A program made the translations under genes and the position numbers. From Candidatus Phycosocius spiralis (GTDB taxonomy: Bacteria > Pseudomonadota > Alphaproteobacteria > Caulobacterales > Aquidulcibacteraceae): 64,000 nt of DNA. This document shows positions 7,846-20,129 of this stretch, in pieces. The DNA lies in NCBI RefSeq assembly GCF_030158815.1, contig NZ_BPFZ01000002.1:124001-188000 (forward strand), in the 5' to 3' direction. The notes beneath the pieces are model-generated. The model worked only from the letters and a program-made list of their open reading frames with translations. It searched no databases and was not told the origin of the DNA. Each line of letters starts with the position of its first letter. The stretch's first letter is position 1.

Positions 7846-9369
7846 ATGAACTATGGAGTGCATTCAAACATAGTGACGCCAACGGGCTTGGTTGCATCGC
7901 ATGCTCCCTCTCAAGATGGGGCATCTTTTATGGCTGAGACAGCAAAGAACCCATCTGCGCAAGCATGCAATTTAAACTTGGAATTATCGAGTGCGCTGGG
8001 CTTGTGGGCGAACGCATTACCACGCTTGCGCAGTGAATTGGGTGGGGATGCCTATCGGGCTTGGATTGAACCATTACGGCTTGTGGCACTTGATGCGGGT
8101 GCGGTGACCTTTGCAGCTCCCAATGCTTATGCTGTATCTCGCCTCACCACCGAATATCTACATCGCCTGCAAGCGCGTTGGTCTGCTCTAGATCCAACTG
8201 GGCGGCGGGTAAAGCTTGTTGTGGCTGATCTTGACCTAAACCACGGACACCTTGACATTAATCTTCATCAAGATGTCTGCGAAACTAACAGCGAAACTCA
8301 CACCAGCCACCAAGATGTTGGTGGAGTGCTAGAACCCATTGAGCTATCGGCTTTTGCCAAGACATTTGCCAATTATGAGGTCGGTGAAGCTAATCGGGTT
8401 GCTGTTGCCATTGCACGTGGCATTTCCGAAGGTCCCTCCACTGGCGACCTTGTCTATTTTCATGGGTTGCATGGTGTTGGGAAAACCCATCTTTTAGAAG
8501 CCATTGTAGCCCAGATTCGTGAAAAATCGCCCAAAAAACGGGTATTATTACTCACGGCTCAGCGTTTTTTAAACGAATTTCAAGCCGCCCTTCGGGAACG
8601 TGAAACCATTCCCTTCAAAGCAGCTCTGCGAGGTGCTGATCTATTATTGATCGATGATTTGCAGCTGATTTGTGGAAAAACTGCGACACAGGATGAATTT
8701 TTCCAGACCTTAGACGATTTGATTTCGCGCGGACGCACGGTCGTGTGTAGCGCCGATGTGGCCATTGATGGCCTGCAAGGTCTAAATGCGCGGATGCGCT
8801 GTGTGTTACAAGGTGGGTTTATTGCCAAAATCAATGAGCCCGATTTTGAGTTACGCCGGGCGATCGCAAAACGCAAAACCAGTGAGCTCAATGCACGTCG
8901 GGGTGGCTTTGACTTACCCGATGAAGCCCTTGATCTGATAGCTGCGCGGGTTACTGGTACCGGGCGCGCGGTTGAAGGTGCCCTTAAACAAGTATTTGCG
9001 GCCTCAGCATTAATAGGCCGGGAGGCGAGTATGGAATTGGTGGTTGAAGCACTCGCGGGAAATTGGAGCCCGCCCGAAAAGTCGGTTCCCGATGAGACCA
9101 TTAAAAGACGGGTTGCCGCCTTTTATGACATGACGATAGAGGATTTAGTCTCCCAGCGCCGTCACCGCGCTGTGGCACGGCCACGTCAAGTGGCTATGTA
9201 TTTTTGCAAGCGCCTGACGCGCCGATCTTTTCCCGATATTGGCCAACGCTTTGGTGGGCGTGATCATACGACCGTGATGCATGCGGTAAAGCGCATTGAA
9301 GATTTAGCCGCCCAAGATGCCGCATTTGCTGCTGAATTGCAGGAAATTGGCCGCAAGATTACCGAATAG
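7846..9369 (+). CDS. dnaA: Chromosomal replication initiator protein DnaA
   Basis: AAA+ initiator that binds DnaA boxes and opens the origin. Domain I is visible at about residues 48-115 (LWANALPRLRSELGGDAYRAWIEPL). Walker A is GLHGVGKTHLL, Walker B is LLLIDDLQLI, and LNARMRCVL occupies the arginine-finger box. The C-terminal DNA-binding helix-turn-helix ends with the signature GRDHTTVMHAVKRIEDL. Length is 507 residues. An alternative start at Met29 (7930, MAETAKNP) would remove an N-terminal stretch that is not conserved in the family; neither start has a strong ribosome-binding site. It is followed by dnaN, recF and gyrB on the same strand. Confidence 0.97.
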   Translation: MNYGVHSNIVTPTGLVASHAPSQDGASFMAETAKNPSAQACNLNLELSSALGLWANALPRLRSELGGDAYRAWIEPLRLVALDAGAVTFAAPNAYAVSRLTTEYLHRLQARWSALDPTGRRVKLVVADLDLNHGHLDINLHQDVCETNSETHTSHQDVGGVLEPIELSAFAKTFANYEVGEANRVAVAIARGISEGPSTGDLVYFHGLHGVGKTHLLEAIVAQIREKSPKKRVLLLTAQRFLNEFQAALRERETIPFKAALRGADLLLIDDLQLICGKTATQDEFFQTLDDLISRGRTVVCSADVAIDGLQGLNARMRCVLQGGFIAKINEPDFELRRAIAKRKTSELNARRGGFDLPDEALDLIAARVTGTGRAVEGALKQVFAASALIGREASMELVVEALAGNWSPPEKSVPDETIKRRVAAFYDMTIEDLVSQRRHRAVARPRQVAMYFCKRLTRRSFPDIGQRFGGRDHTTVMHAVKRIEDLAAQDAAFAAELQEIGRKITE

Positions 9370-9525
9370 CGCCTAAAGTCATTGCATCTTAGGATAAAAA
9401 TCGGGCAAAGTGTTGCTTCTATTTGGTCAGAATCAATGAGATCAATCTATCTCATGTACCAAGTAGAGCAGGCTTGCGTTTTCTGGTGCCAATGACAACA
9501 CAATTCATGAGGAGCGGGTTCGGGT

Positions 9526-10644
9526 ATGCGCCTAACGATCGAACGCGGAGCGCTTTTAAAAGCTCTGGGGCATGTGCAAAATGTCGTGGAGCGGCGCAAT
9601 ACAATTCCTATTTTATCCAATGTTTTGATTGAAGCGCATGATGGAAGCGTGACCTTTGCCGCGACCGATTTGGATATAGAAATCATAGATGGGGCAGAGG
9701 CAGATGTTGAGCGCGCTGGCGCTATCACCGTACCTGCGCATTTATTGTATGAAATCGTGCGCAAATTACCCGACGGTGCGCAAGTACGTTTAGACTTATC
9801 GTCGGATGATCCGCGGGTGACTGTCACGGCAGGACGTGGTCGGTTTAATTTGCCCGTACTGGCGGCGGGTGATTTCCCGGCTATGTCGAGCGGAACTTTT
9901 GATACCCGCTTTAGCTTAGAGCGTAGCGCTTTGGCGCGCTTGATCGACCGAACACGCTTTGCGATTTCAACCGAAGAAACCCGCTATTATCTCAATGGCG
10001 TTTATCTTCATTCGGCGACAGGTGATTCAGGCCTTGCCTTACGCGCTGTGGCAACAGATGGGCACCGACTTGCCTTGGCCGATCACCCCCAACCTGAAGG
10101 CACAACCCCCGTCAGTGGCGTCATCATCCCGCGCAAAACCGTGCAAGAATTGCGTCGTCTATTGGAAGACGCCGGGGAAGAAGTCGAAATTGCGGTTTCT
10201 GAAGCTAAAATTCAATTCTCCTTTGGACGCACAACCCTAACTTCTAAACTGATCGATGGTACGTTTCCAGATTACACAAGGGTCATTCCAAAAGGAAATT
10301 CGCGGGTCATGACCGTTCGCAATGATGAGTTTTCGCGTGCTGTGGATCGTGTGGCAACCATGGCGGCAGAGCGCTCACGCTCCATCAAGCTTACCGTTGG
10401 CGATTCAAAAGTGGTCCTAGCAGTCAATAGCCCAGAAACCGGGGCCGCCACTGAAGAGGTTGAAGCCGATTATAAGTCTGAAACCATCGAAATCGGATTT
10501 AACGCCAAATATCTATTAGATATTTCCAGCCAGATTGGCACAGGGGAAGCGCGTTTTGAGTTTGCGGATGCGGCCTCACCAACCTTGGTGCGCGACGGCA
10601 ACGATCCTAATGCTCTGTTTGTGCTGATGCCGTTGCGGGTGTGA
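9526..10644 (+). CDS. dnaN: DNA polymerase III subunit beta (sliding clamp)
   Basis: Ring-shaped processivity clamp of DNA polymerase III. The 372-residue protein begins MRLTIERGALLKALGHVQNVVERRNTIPILSNVLI, the standard N-terminus. It contains RGRFNLPVLAAGDFP, the LAxxxTDGHRLA segment and the closing NALFVLMPLRV, which is the conserved C-terminal end of the clamp. It lies 156 bp after dnaA and overlaps recF by 4 bases (GTGA). Confidence 0.98.
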   Translation: MRLTIERGALLKALGHVQNVVERRNTIPILSNVLIEAHDGSVTFAATDLDIEIIDGAEADVERAGAITVPAHLLYEIVRKLPDGAQVRLDLSSDDPRVTVTAGRGRFNLPVLAAGDFPAMSSGTFDTRFSLERSALARLIDRTRFAISTEETRYYLNGVYLHSATGDSGLALRAVATDGHRLALADHPQPEGTTPVSGVIIPRKTVQELRRLLEDAGEEVEIAVSEAKIQFSFGRTTLTSKLIDGTFPDYTRVIPKGNSRVMTVRNDEFSRAVDRVATMAAERSRSIKLTVGDSKVVLAVNSPETGAATEEVEADYKSETIEIGFNAKYLLDISSQIGTGEARFEFADAASPTLVRDGNDPNALFVLMPLRV

Positions 10645-11819
10645 TCCTGACTGGTTCATCAGGGTCGCGCGCCTTTGTGCGTCGGCTCAACCTCACCCAG
10701 TTTCGCAACCACGCTAGGCTGGATCTTGAAACCAAGGATGCGCCTGTGTGTCTATTTGGGCCCAATGGTGCTGGTAAAACCAATATATTGGAAGCCCTAT
10801 CGCTGTTAGGTCCAGGACGTGGCTTGCGCAGTGCCGACTTGGACGAAATGGCGCGCCAAGCCCAAGATGGTGGCCCTTTTGCTGTGGCGGGCTTATTACA
10901 GCTTGGTACGGAAGAATACCGCATTGGGGTGGGCTTAGAGCGTCTACTATCTGGACACAGGCGCGTCGCCCGCATGGATGGCAAGGACGCTGGGCCAAAA
11001 GAGCTTGCCCAAACCGTACGCCTATTATGGCTGACCCCCGCCTATGACCGACTGTTTGCTGGCCCGGCCGGGGAGAGACGTAAGTTTTTGGACCGCCTTG
11101 TCTTTGCCATTGCGCCTGAACATGCCCAACAAGCGACCCAATATGAAAAAGCCCTGCGTGAGCGCACCAGACTTCTCGCAGATGCCAGCCCGGACCCTAA
11201 ATGGCTGCGCCTGATCGAGGCTGAAGCAGCAGCGGCCGGTGTTGCGATGGGCATGGCCCGGCTTGAAGCGATTGACGCGCTACAAACCTTCATTACCGAG
11301 CGCCCGGATGGCGCTTTTCCTAAAGCGCAATTGGCCATTGATGGCGCGTTTGAAAATGGTCTTCGAGAAACCCCAAGTGCCAGCGAAGCGGAAGCCAATT
11401 TTGCGCAATTACTGCATGATTGTCGCGCCCGTGATTCGGCGGCAGGGCGGGCGTTGGATGGCCCACATCGATCGGACTTAACTGCGGTGCACACCCCCTC
11501 TGGAATGGCGGCGCAAAAATGCTCAACCGGTGAGCAGAAAGCCCTTGTAGTGTCCCTGATATTAGCACAAGCTCGCCGAATTGCCTCCGGGCTGCCAACG
11601 GCAAAAAGTTCGGGCTATTGTGGGCCGAATCCGTTAGTGTTGCTCGATGAAGCCGCAGCCCATTTTGACCCTGCTAGACGCGCCGCTTTGTGCGAAGAAT
11701 TACTAGCACTTCCAGGTCAGGCTTGGCTAACCGGCACGGATCAAAGCCTGTTTGAGGCCTTTGGTTCACGTGCAAGCTTATTTGAAGTGTCTCCGGGTAA
11801 TGCCCGTTTGATAGAGTGA
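10641..11819 (+). CDS. recF: DNA replication/repair protein RecF
   Basis: SMC-like ATPase that loads RecA at gaps together with RecO and RecR. The protein has RRLNLTQFRNHARLDLE near the N-terminus, Walker A GPNGAGKTNILEALSLL, the RecF-type GLRSADLDEM, the ABC signature region CSTGEQKALVVSLILAQA and Walker B PLVLLDEAAAHFDPARR. Length is 392 residues. The start is GTG, overlapping the dnaN stop by 4 bases, which indicates translational coupling. gyrB follows 17 bp later. Confidence 0.96.
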   Translation: MILTGSSGSRAFVRRLNLTQFRNHARLDLETKDAPVCLFGPNGAGKTNILEALSLLGPGRGLRSADLDEMARQAQDGGPFAVAGLLQLGTEEYRIGVGLERLLSGHRRVARMDGKDAGPKELAQTVRLLWLTPAYDRLFAGPAGERRKFLDRLVFAIAPEHAQQATQYEKALRERTRLLADASPDPKWLRLIEAEAAAAGVAMGMARLEAIDALQTFITERPDGAFPKAQLAIDGAFENGLRETPSASEAEANFAQLLHDCRARDSAAGRALDGPHRSDLTAVHTPSGMAAQKCSTGEQKALVVSLILAQARRIASGLPTAKSSGYCGPNPLVLLDEAAAHFDPARRAALCEELLALPGQAWLTGTDQSLFEAFGSRASLFEVSPGNARLIE

Positions 11820-11830
11820 GAGAAAAGTAA

Positions 11831-14350
<2,520 letters not shown>

Positions 14351-14353
14351 ACC

Positions 14354-15409
14354 TTGGCAGGTGGTGGCTTGAGAAGACGCGGCATTATTCTAGGTGGCGC
14401 AGGTGCTGCGGCAGCAGCGGGCTTGGGCGCTTGGGCTTGGCTGAACGCTCACAAAAAACCACCCGTGGTAACAACACCACCCCCGCCCCCACCGGCTGTT
14501 CCCATTGAACCAGAAGTTGCACCCGTTCTGACGCCAGAACCAGAACTGCCGCTCAGTTCAGTGCGTCCACAACTGATTGCAAACCCATTGGAGTGGGAGA
14601 GCCCGCAGGCCGCATTGGTGCGTGGAGCTGGCCTGCCTTGGCGCAAGACGATCCTGCAAGAAAGTGTAACGCCAGAACGCTGGCTCGCTGTGCGCGCTTT
14701 AACAGAACCAGGTTTTGGTGCACGCTCTGGGGCTGGGGTTTTGGTTTCTGACGCTGTGCTACGCGCCCATATTGGTGAACGTCCCTTAAAAGACGGGCCC
14801 GTAGTGTTTGCGGTCCGTGGTGCCCGCCCGCCCCGGCCAAGCAACGGTTTTGCACAAGAATATAGTCTTGCCATAATCCCACCCGACCATTTGAACTTTT
14901 GTTGCACCATTGGTGTTTGGGATCCAATCAACCAAGAAGTATCGGCCTATGCAGCCTCCACCGTGCCCAATCGCACAGCCATTGTCTCTTCGGCTTTGGG
15001 CGTGCAGCCCGCCAATATGCTGTTGCCGGGCATTTTTGATTATACGCCGGGCAGTCATTCCAACTATAAAAAATATGGCTTTGACTTTGCGATTGTGGGT
15101 GCTCTGCGCCAAAATGGGGTGGGTGGAGGTGCAGGCGCTTTACCGGCTTTGCGCGCCACCACGCCCACTGGGATGCAAGGGGCCAGTGTGGATAAGACGA
15201 TGGACGACAATATTCATTGCGCCGAAACGCCCCTTTTGGAGCCATTTGACCGCTTTTCTTCAGAAGGCTGCATGGTGGTTGCTGGCCGATATACGCCAGA
15301 AGAAGGGCATAGCGGGCCGTGGGCGCGCTTTTTACGCGATGCCCGTTTTCAAGATCGCAGCCAAGTGACGGTTATTTTGGTCAATAGTACCGCACTGCCA
15401 GTGGGCTGA
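14354..15409 (+). CDS. Unrecognised exported protein with Tat-like signal and Pro-rich linker
   Basis: This 351-residue protein starts at TTG just after the gyrB stop. Its N-terminus (LRRRGIILGGAGAAAAAGLGAWAWL) has twin arginines followed by a hydrophobic stretch, resembling a Tat signal or membrane anchor. A Pro-rich linker with six consecutive prolines follows, then a globular domain of about 270 residues. That domain contains HSNYKKYGFDFAIVGALRQNGV and SSEGCMVVAGRY; the Ser-x-Gly-Cys pattern recalls the Cys motif of L,D-transpeptidase-like or phage DUF5675-like domains, but the rest does not let me assign either. It probably works in the periplasm. Its coupling to gyrB may be only positional. 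Confidence 0.75.
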   Translation: MAGGGLRRRGIILGGAGAAAAAGLGAWAWLNAHKKPPVVTTPPPPPPAVPIEPEVAPVLTPEPELPLSSVRPQLIANPLEWESPQAALVRGAGLPWRKTILQESVTPERWLAVRALTEPGFGARSGAGVLVSDAVLRAHIGERPLKDGPVVFAVRGARPPRPSNGFAQEYSLAIIPPDHLNFCCTIGVWDPINQEVSAYAASTVPNRTAIVSSALGVQPANMLLPGIFDYTPGSHSNYKKYGFDFAIVGALRQNGVGGGAGALPALRATTPTGMQGASVDKTMDDNIHCAETPLLEPFDRFSSEGCMVVAGRYTPEEGHSGPWARFLRDARFQDRSQVTVILVNSTALPVG

Positions 15410-15605
15410 AGCCCGCCTTAACATGGGCTTTGAATTGGTCTAGAGCTAGCGCATGAGCCCTGTCTTTGCCGCCCTAGCCGCCATACGAATTATCAGCCCG
15501 GCACGCCGCTGAACCAACATCGCGCGCCGGGACGACATCGCCAAACACCCTTTTTGAGACCAAGCTGCCCATCACGCGAGCAGCACGCTAATAAAGACCG
15601 GAATC

Positions 15606-18500
15606 ATGACCACAGAGCCACGTGACTATCGCCCGACGATCTTTTTGCCTGACACAAGCTTTCCTATGCGCGCGGGCCTGCCCCAAAAAGAGCTCCAATT
15701 TGTGGCGGCTTGGAAAGAAGCGGGCCTTTATCAAAAAGTGCGCGAAGCCTCTAAAGGCCGGGAGCGCTTTATCTATCATGATGGCCCCCCCTATGCGAAT
15801 GGCCATTCCCACATCGGCCACGCGCTTAACAATAGCTTGAAGGATTTTGTCTGCCGCACCCGTCAGGCCTTGGGCTATGACGCTGATTTTGTGCCAGGCT
15901 GGGATTGTCATGGTCTGCCGATTGAATGGAAGGTTGAAGAAGAATTTCGCGCCAAAGGCCGCAAAAAAGATGAAGTGCCCGCGGCGGAGTTTCGGGCCGC
16001 CTGCCGTGTCTATGCGCAAAAATGGGTGGATATTCAAAGCGAAGAGCGCCAGCGCATGGGCCTGTTGGCCAATTTTGACGACCCTTATCTGACCATGAAT
16101 TATGAGTCAGAAGCCATTATCGCGGAAGAATTCTTGAAGGTGGTGCAAGCAGGTTTGGTCTTTCGCGGCTCCAAACCTGTGATGTGGAGCCCGGTGGAGC
16201 GCACTTCGCTAGCCGAAGCCGAAGTCGAATATCAAGAAAAAGTCAGCCCCACCATTTGGGTTAAGTTTCCGATTGTATCGGGTCCAAGTGAGGGTGCGAG
16301 CCTGATCATCTGGACCACGACCCCTTGGACTATTCCCGGCAATCGCGCCGTGAGCTATTCACCCGATATTGCCTACGGCGTCTATGAAGTTGAAGCGATG
16401 CAGGCGGATTTGGCGTTTGAGCCTTGGGCAGCTCCTGGCGAACGATTGGTCCTTGCTGACCGATTGAAGGATGATGTGTTTGATGCGGCCAAGATCGCGG
16501 TGGCCCGCCGAGTCGGTGATTTTGATCCAAAGTCTGCCGCCTGCGCCCATCCATTTCGCGGGGGCGGCTATGAGTTTTCAGTCCCCCTACTTGCAGGCGA
16601 TCATGTCACCGACGATGCCGGCACAGGCTTTGTGCATACCGCCCCCAGCCATGGGACCGATGATTATCTGGTCTGGATGAAGTCGGGCTTGCCCCAAGCC
16701 GACATCCCTTTCACCATTGATGCAAACGGCCGCTATACCAAGGAAGCGCCGGGCTTTGAGGGCTTGGCGGTGCTGGAATTGGAAGGCAAAAAGGCCGGTA
16801 AAGAAGGCCCCGCCAATGGTGCCGTCATTGCCGCTTTGATTGAAGCGGGTAAGCTTCTGGCGCGCGGGCGCTTAACCCACCAATATCCCCATTCTTGGCG
16901 CTCTAAGGCGCCTTTGATCTATCGCAATACCCCCCAATGGTTCATCGCCATGGATAAGCCTGTTGCGCATTTGGGCGGTAAAACCCTGCGTCAGGTCGCG
17001 ATGGCTGAAATTGCGGCCACTGATTGGGGCAATGAGGCGGGCAGCAACCGGATTACGGCGATGGTGAATGAGCGGCCCGATTGGTTGATCAGCCGCCAAC
17101 GCGCCTGGGGCGTGCCGCTGGTGATGTTCATCCATAAGGAAACCGGCGCTATTTTGCAGGATGAAGCGGTCAATGCCCGCATCCTCAAAGCCATGCGCAC
17201 AGGTGGAGCTGACGCTTGGTTTACCGCCGATCCCGCAAGCTTCTTGGGCGAGGCTTATGATGCGTCCTTATATGAAAAAGTCGATGATATTCTCGATGTT
17301 TGGTTTGATTCTGGGTGTACCCACGCCTTTGTGACCCGTGTGCGCTATGGCGAAAACGCTCAAGCCAATCTTTATCTTGAAGGCTCTGACCAGCATCGCG
17401 GCTGGTTCCAATCTTCCCTTCTTGAAAGCTGCGCCACGCGTGGGCAAGCGCCTTATAAAGCGGTGCGCACCCATGGCATGATCGTCGATGAGCAGGGGCG
17501 TAAAATGTCCAAGAGCCTCGGCAATGGGATCGAGCTTGAAGACGTCTTGCGCCAAAACGGCATGGAAATCCTGCGCCTCCTTTTTGCCGCCGCCGATTAC
17601 ACCAATGAGCTGGCCTTGGGCAAAACCATCCTTGATCAGGCGAGTGAAACCTACCGCAAGCTGCGCAATACCATCCGCTATATGCTAGCAAGCCTCAAAG
17701 ACTTTAGCACTGAAGAAAGAGTCGCTTACGCCGATATGCCCATGCTGGAACAATGGCTGTTGGGTCGCGCCCACGAAGTCGGCGTAGAAGTGCGCGCGGC
17801 TTGGCTAGATTATGACTTTAAGCGGGCTTTATCGGCGGTGGTTGATTTCGCCAATCTTGATCTCTCTGCCTTTTATGTCGATGTGCGCAAGGATGCGCTT
17901 TATTGCGATGAACTGGACAGTCTGCGCCGCCGAGCGAGCCGAACGGTGCTTGATCTATTGTTTGAGCGCATGCTGGTATGGCTGGCCCCCATCCTACCCT
18001 TTACCACCGAAGAAGCGTGGAGCACACGTTTCCCAGACGCAGGCTCGATCCATTTGCGGGTGATGCAAACCGACCCAGAAGAATGGCGCAATAGCGCGCT
18101 CACCAACCGGATGGAGCATTTGCGTAATGTGCGCCGTGTGGTGACCGGAGCATTGGAAGTGCAGCGCCGCGACAAAGTCATCGGCTCTTCCTTAGAGGCG
18201 GCGCCCATTGTCTATATCACCCAAGACGGCGTGCGGTCCGCCATTGGTGAAGTGGATTTATCCGAACTTTGCATCACGTCAGATTTGGTCTTGAAAAATG
18301 GCGAAGGCCCAGAGCATGCCTTCCGGCTTGAAGACGTTGCGGGCATTGCGGTGGTGTTTGAGCGCGCGCCCGGTATCAAATGCGCGCGATCTTGGAAGTT
18401 TTTTGATCCCGCAACAGCCTTACCAGGCTTCCCCGACATCACACCGCGCGACGCGCGCGCCGTTATGGCCTGGGACCGTGCTAATCCAGCTTCCAATTGA
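15606..18500 (+). CDS. ileS: Isoleucyl-tRNA synthetase
   Basis: Class I aminoacyl-tRNA synthetase that charges tRNA-Ile and edits misactivated valine. PPYANGHSHIGHALN holds the HIGH motif, WDCHGLPIEWKVE is the IleS-type segment, TTTPWTIPGN and GTGFVHTAPSHGTDDY belong to the editing domain, DWLISRQRAWGVP follows, and GRKMSKSLGN is the KMSKS loop. Length is 964 residues, normal for proteobacterial IleS. The 196-bp upstream gap (15410-15605) shows no T-box-like structure and no other recognisable element. Confidence 0.98.
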   Translation: MTTEPRDYRPTIFLPDTSFPMRAGLPQKELQFVAAWKEAGLYQKVREASKGRERFIYHDGPPYANGHSHIGHALNNSLKDFVCRTRQALGYDADFVPGWDCHGLPIEWKVEEEFRAKGRKKDEVPAAEFRAACRVYAQKWVDIQSEERQRMGLLANFDDPYLTMNYESEAIIAEEFLKVVQAGLVFRGSKPVMWSPVERTSLAEAEVEYQEKVSPTIWVKFPIVSGPSEGASLIIWTTTPWTIPGNRAVSYSPDIAYGVYEVEAMQADLAFEPWAAPGERLVLADRLKDDVFDAAKIAVARRVGDFDPKSAACAHPFRGGGYEFSVPLLAGDHVTDDAGTGFVHTAPSHGTDDYLVWMKSGLPQADIPFTIDANGRYTKEAPGFEGLAVLELEGKKAGKEGPANGAVIAALIEAGKLLARGRLTHQYPHSWRSKAPLIYRNTPQWFIAMDKPVAHLGGKTLRQVAMAEIAATDWGNEAGSNRITAMVNERPDWLISRQRAWGVPLVMFIHKETGAILQDEAVNARILKAMRTGGADAWFTADPASFLGEAYDASLYEKVDDILDVWFDSGCTHAFVTRVRYGENAQANLYLEGSDQHRGWFQSSLLESCATRGQAPYKAVRTHGMIVDEQGRKMSKSLGNGIELEDVLRQNGMEILRLLFAAADYTNELALGKTILDQASETYRKLRNTIRYMLASLKDFSTEERVAYADMPMLEQWLLGRAHEVGVEVRAAWLDYDFKRALSAVVDFANLDLSAFYVDVRKDALYCDELDSLRRRASRTVLDLLFERMLVWLAPILPFTTEEAWSTRFPDAGSIHLRVMQTDPEEWRNSALTNRMEHLRNVRRVVTGALEVQRRDKVIGSSLEAAPIVYITQDGVRSAIGEVDLSELCITSDLVLKNGEGPEHAFRLEDVAGIAVVFERAPGIKCARSWKFFDPATALPGFPDITPRDARAVMAWDRANPASN

Positions 18501-18506
18501 TATGCG

Positions 18507-19463
18507 ATGGGGCTTGCGCGCCCCAGCGGCGCATGGCACGTCCATGGGGTGAATGAATACATAAACCCTGTGCGTCCCGGCTTGATCGACTGGTGCCTTT
18601 TGGCCGTGCTCGTCATTTTATGGGGCTCTGCTTATGCAGGCACCCATATCGGGGTTGGGGCACTTCCCCCAGCCGTTTTGGTTGCATGCCGACTTTGGAT
18701 TGGGGCCAGTGTCTTGGGTATTGGCTGCTTTTGGGTGCGCGCCACATTGCCCTCGATCTCGGATAAAAAAACTTGGGGCCGATTGGCCCTGATTGGTGGT
18801 ACGGGGACACTTTTACCTTTCTTGCTGATTTCAACGGCGCAAAAAACCGTCCCCTCCGCCTTAGCAGCCATTTACATCGCCGCCGCCCCTTTGACGGTGG
18901 CGCTATTATGCCATTTTCTGGTGAAGTCAGAGCGCTTAAACTGGGCCCGAGCGCTTGGCGTTGCGTTAGGCTTTGGCGGGGTATGCCTTTTATTCGCGCC
19001 TGCTTTGATGGATCATGGGATTGGCGCCACACCTTTGATCCCTCAGGTCTTGCTTCTGATCGCTGCGGTTCTTTATGGCGCGACAAGCGTGATGATGCGC
19101 CTCGTTAGTCCCAATTTGCATCCTGTGGCGATGAGTTTTGGCTTTGTCCTGATCGCCGCCATTTTATCCCTGCCCTTTGCGGTTGCGGCATGGCCAAGCC
19201 AAGGGGTGCAGGTTCAGCCCTATCAAATGGGTGCGATTCTGGCCTTGGGTGCTTTATCGACCGGGCTGGCTAATCTTTTGTATGTGCTCTCCATACGCCG
19301 GGTTGGGGCGGTTTTTATGTCCAATGTTGGCAATCTCGCACCCTTTTGGTCGATTGGTATTGGGGCCATTGCCTTTGGCGAGGTTTTGCCGCCTACCACC
19401 TTTGCAGCTTTGGCGATTTTATTGTTTGGCGTTTATCTGGTCCAGCGGGTGAAGAAGGCTTAG
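18507..19463 (+). CDS. DMT-superfamily (EamA-type) transporter
   Basis: This 318-residue membrane protein has about ten hydrophobic segments in two EamA repeats, for example [22 protein letters not shown] at the first helix and [22 protein letters not shown] in the first repeat. EamA proteins export amino acids or other small metabolites, or take up nucleotide sugars; the substrate here is unknown. The start at ATG 18507 lacks a strong ribosome-binding site; a GTG at 18549 (VNEYINP) is also possible. It follows ileS by 6 bp and converges with a small DUF2256 gene, overlapping it by four bases. Confidence 0.88.
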   Translation: MGLARPSGAWHVHGVNEYINPVRPGLIDWCLLAVLVILWGSAYAGTHIGVGALPPAVLVACRLWIGASVLGIGCFWVRATLPSISDKKTWGRLALIGGTGTLLPFLLISTAQKTVPSALAAIYIAAAPLTVALLCHFLVKSERLNWARALGVALGFGGVCLLFAPALMDHGIGATPLIPQVLLLIAAVLYGATSVMMRLVSPNLHPVAMSFGFVLIAAILSLPFAVAAWPSQGVQVQPYQMGAILALGALSTGLANLLYVLSIRRVGAVFMSNVGNLAPFWSIGIGAIAFGEVLPPTTFAALAILLFGVYLVQRVKKA

Positions 19464-19618
19464 CCCTTTGACGTCGCGCGGCATTTGTCGCTGCAATAAA
19501 GCACTTGGTCCCAATCGCGTGCCCATTTCTTGCGCCACGAAAAAGGCCGCCCACACGCTTTACACGGCTTATCAGGCAGATGGGCTTTCGCGACGGATTT
19601 GCCTTTAGCGCTTTTCAT
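19460..19618 (-). CDS. DUF2256 small zinc-ribbon-like protein
   Basis: This 52-residue frame encodes [20 protein letters not shown] followed by [20 protein letters not shown] and [12 protein letters not shown]. The C-x2-C ... C-x3-C cysteines and the PFxWRKKWAR core match DUF2256, a family of tiny putative zinc-binding proteins. It overlaps the start region of the downstream-facing DCC-family gene's end (14 bp) and the end of the DMT transporter gene (3 bp). DUF2256 genes often occur near DCC-family and photolyase-type genes; no photolyase is in this window. Function unknown. Confidence 0.85.
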   Translation of the reverse strand: MKSAKGKSVAKAHLPDKPCKACGRPFSWRKKWARDWDQVLYCSDKCRATSKG

Positions 19619-19997
19619 GATCGACAAACCAAGCCTGAATGCGCGGACGGATGCGCAGAAACTGGCCGTAAAGATAGTCCAATAGCTTCAAAATGATGGG
19701 CACTTGGGCCAACCAGCCCAAGGGCTGCAAGGGGGTTACGTGGCGCCACAGCGCGCCAAAGGCTGCCGCTCCCGACACCAGTGGTTTTCCCTCTTCCTGA
19801 GCATGAAAACGCGCCAGCATGTCTGCACGGTCTAAAGGGCATGGCGCGTCTCCTGCTAAATCAACAAAGTCGATGCGCTGGGCCTTTGCGTCTAGGCGGC
19901 GGTATAAACCAATTTCGCGAAGGCATAAGGGGCAGCCACCATCAAACCAAATGGTTACTTTTTGAGTAATGGGGGCACTTGGTACATCGTCGATCAT
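19605..19997 (-). CDS. DCC-family thiol-disulfide oxidoreductase (DUF393)
   Basis: The protein has [19 protein letters not shown] near the N-terminus, the D-G-x-C-x-L-C motif that defines the DCC/DUF393 family of thioredoxin-like small proteins. The downstream part ([31 protein letters not shown]) is also typical. I chose ATG 19997 because GGAG sits six bases upstream; an ATG at 20018 would add seven residues. It is 130 residues long and is followed by the DUF2256 gene with a short overlap, so the two likely form an operon. Redox substrate unknown. Confidence 0.88.
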   Translation of the reverse strand: MIDDVPSAPITQKVTIWFDGGCPLCLREIGLYRRLDAKAQRIDFVDLAGDAPCPLDRADMLARFHAQEEGKPLVSGAAAFGALWRHVTPLQPLGWLAQVPIILKLLDYLYGQFLRIRPRIQAWFVDHEKR

Positions 19998-20129
19998 TTT
20001 ATCTCCAGGGCAGCACAAAACTGCGACTTGAATGGTGTCATAGTTGACGCTTTGTCATCTTTTTGCCACTCATGATTAAGAACAACGCTGAACAGGCATC
20101 TTACACTTAACTAGAAAGCCTATCCACTT

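Noticed and set aside
9423-9632. Small frame across the dnaN start
   Set aside because: Runs through the dnaA-dnaN gap and the dnaN 5' end in another frame, with no family match.
15410-15605. T-box leader for ileS
   Set aside because: No T-box motif or strong antiterminator-like structure is visible, and T-boxes are rare in proteobacteria.
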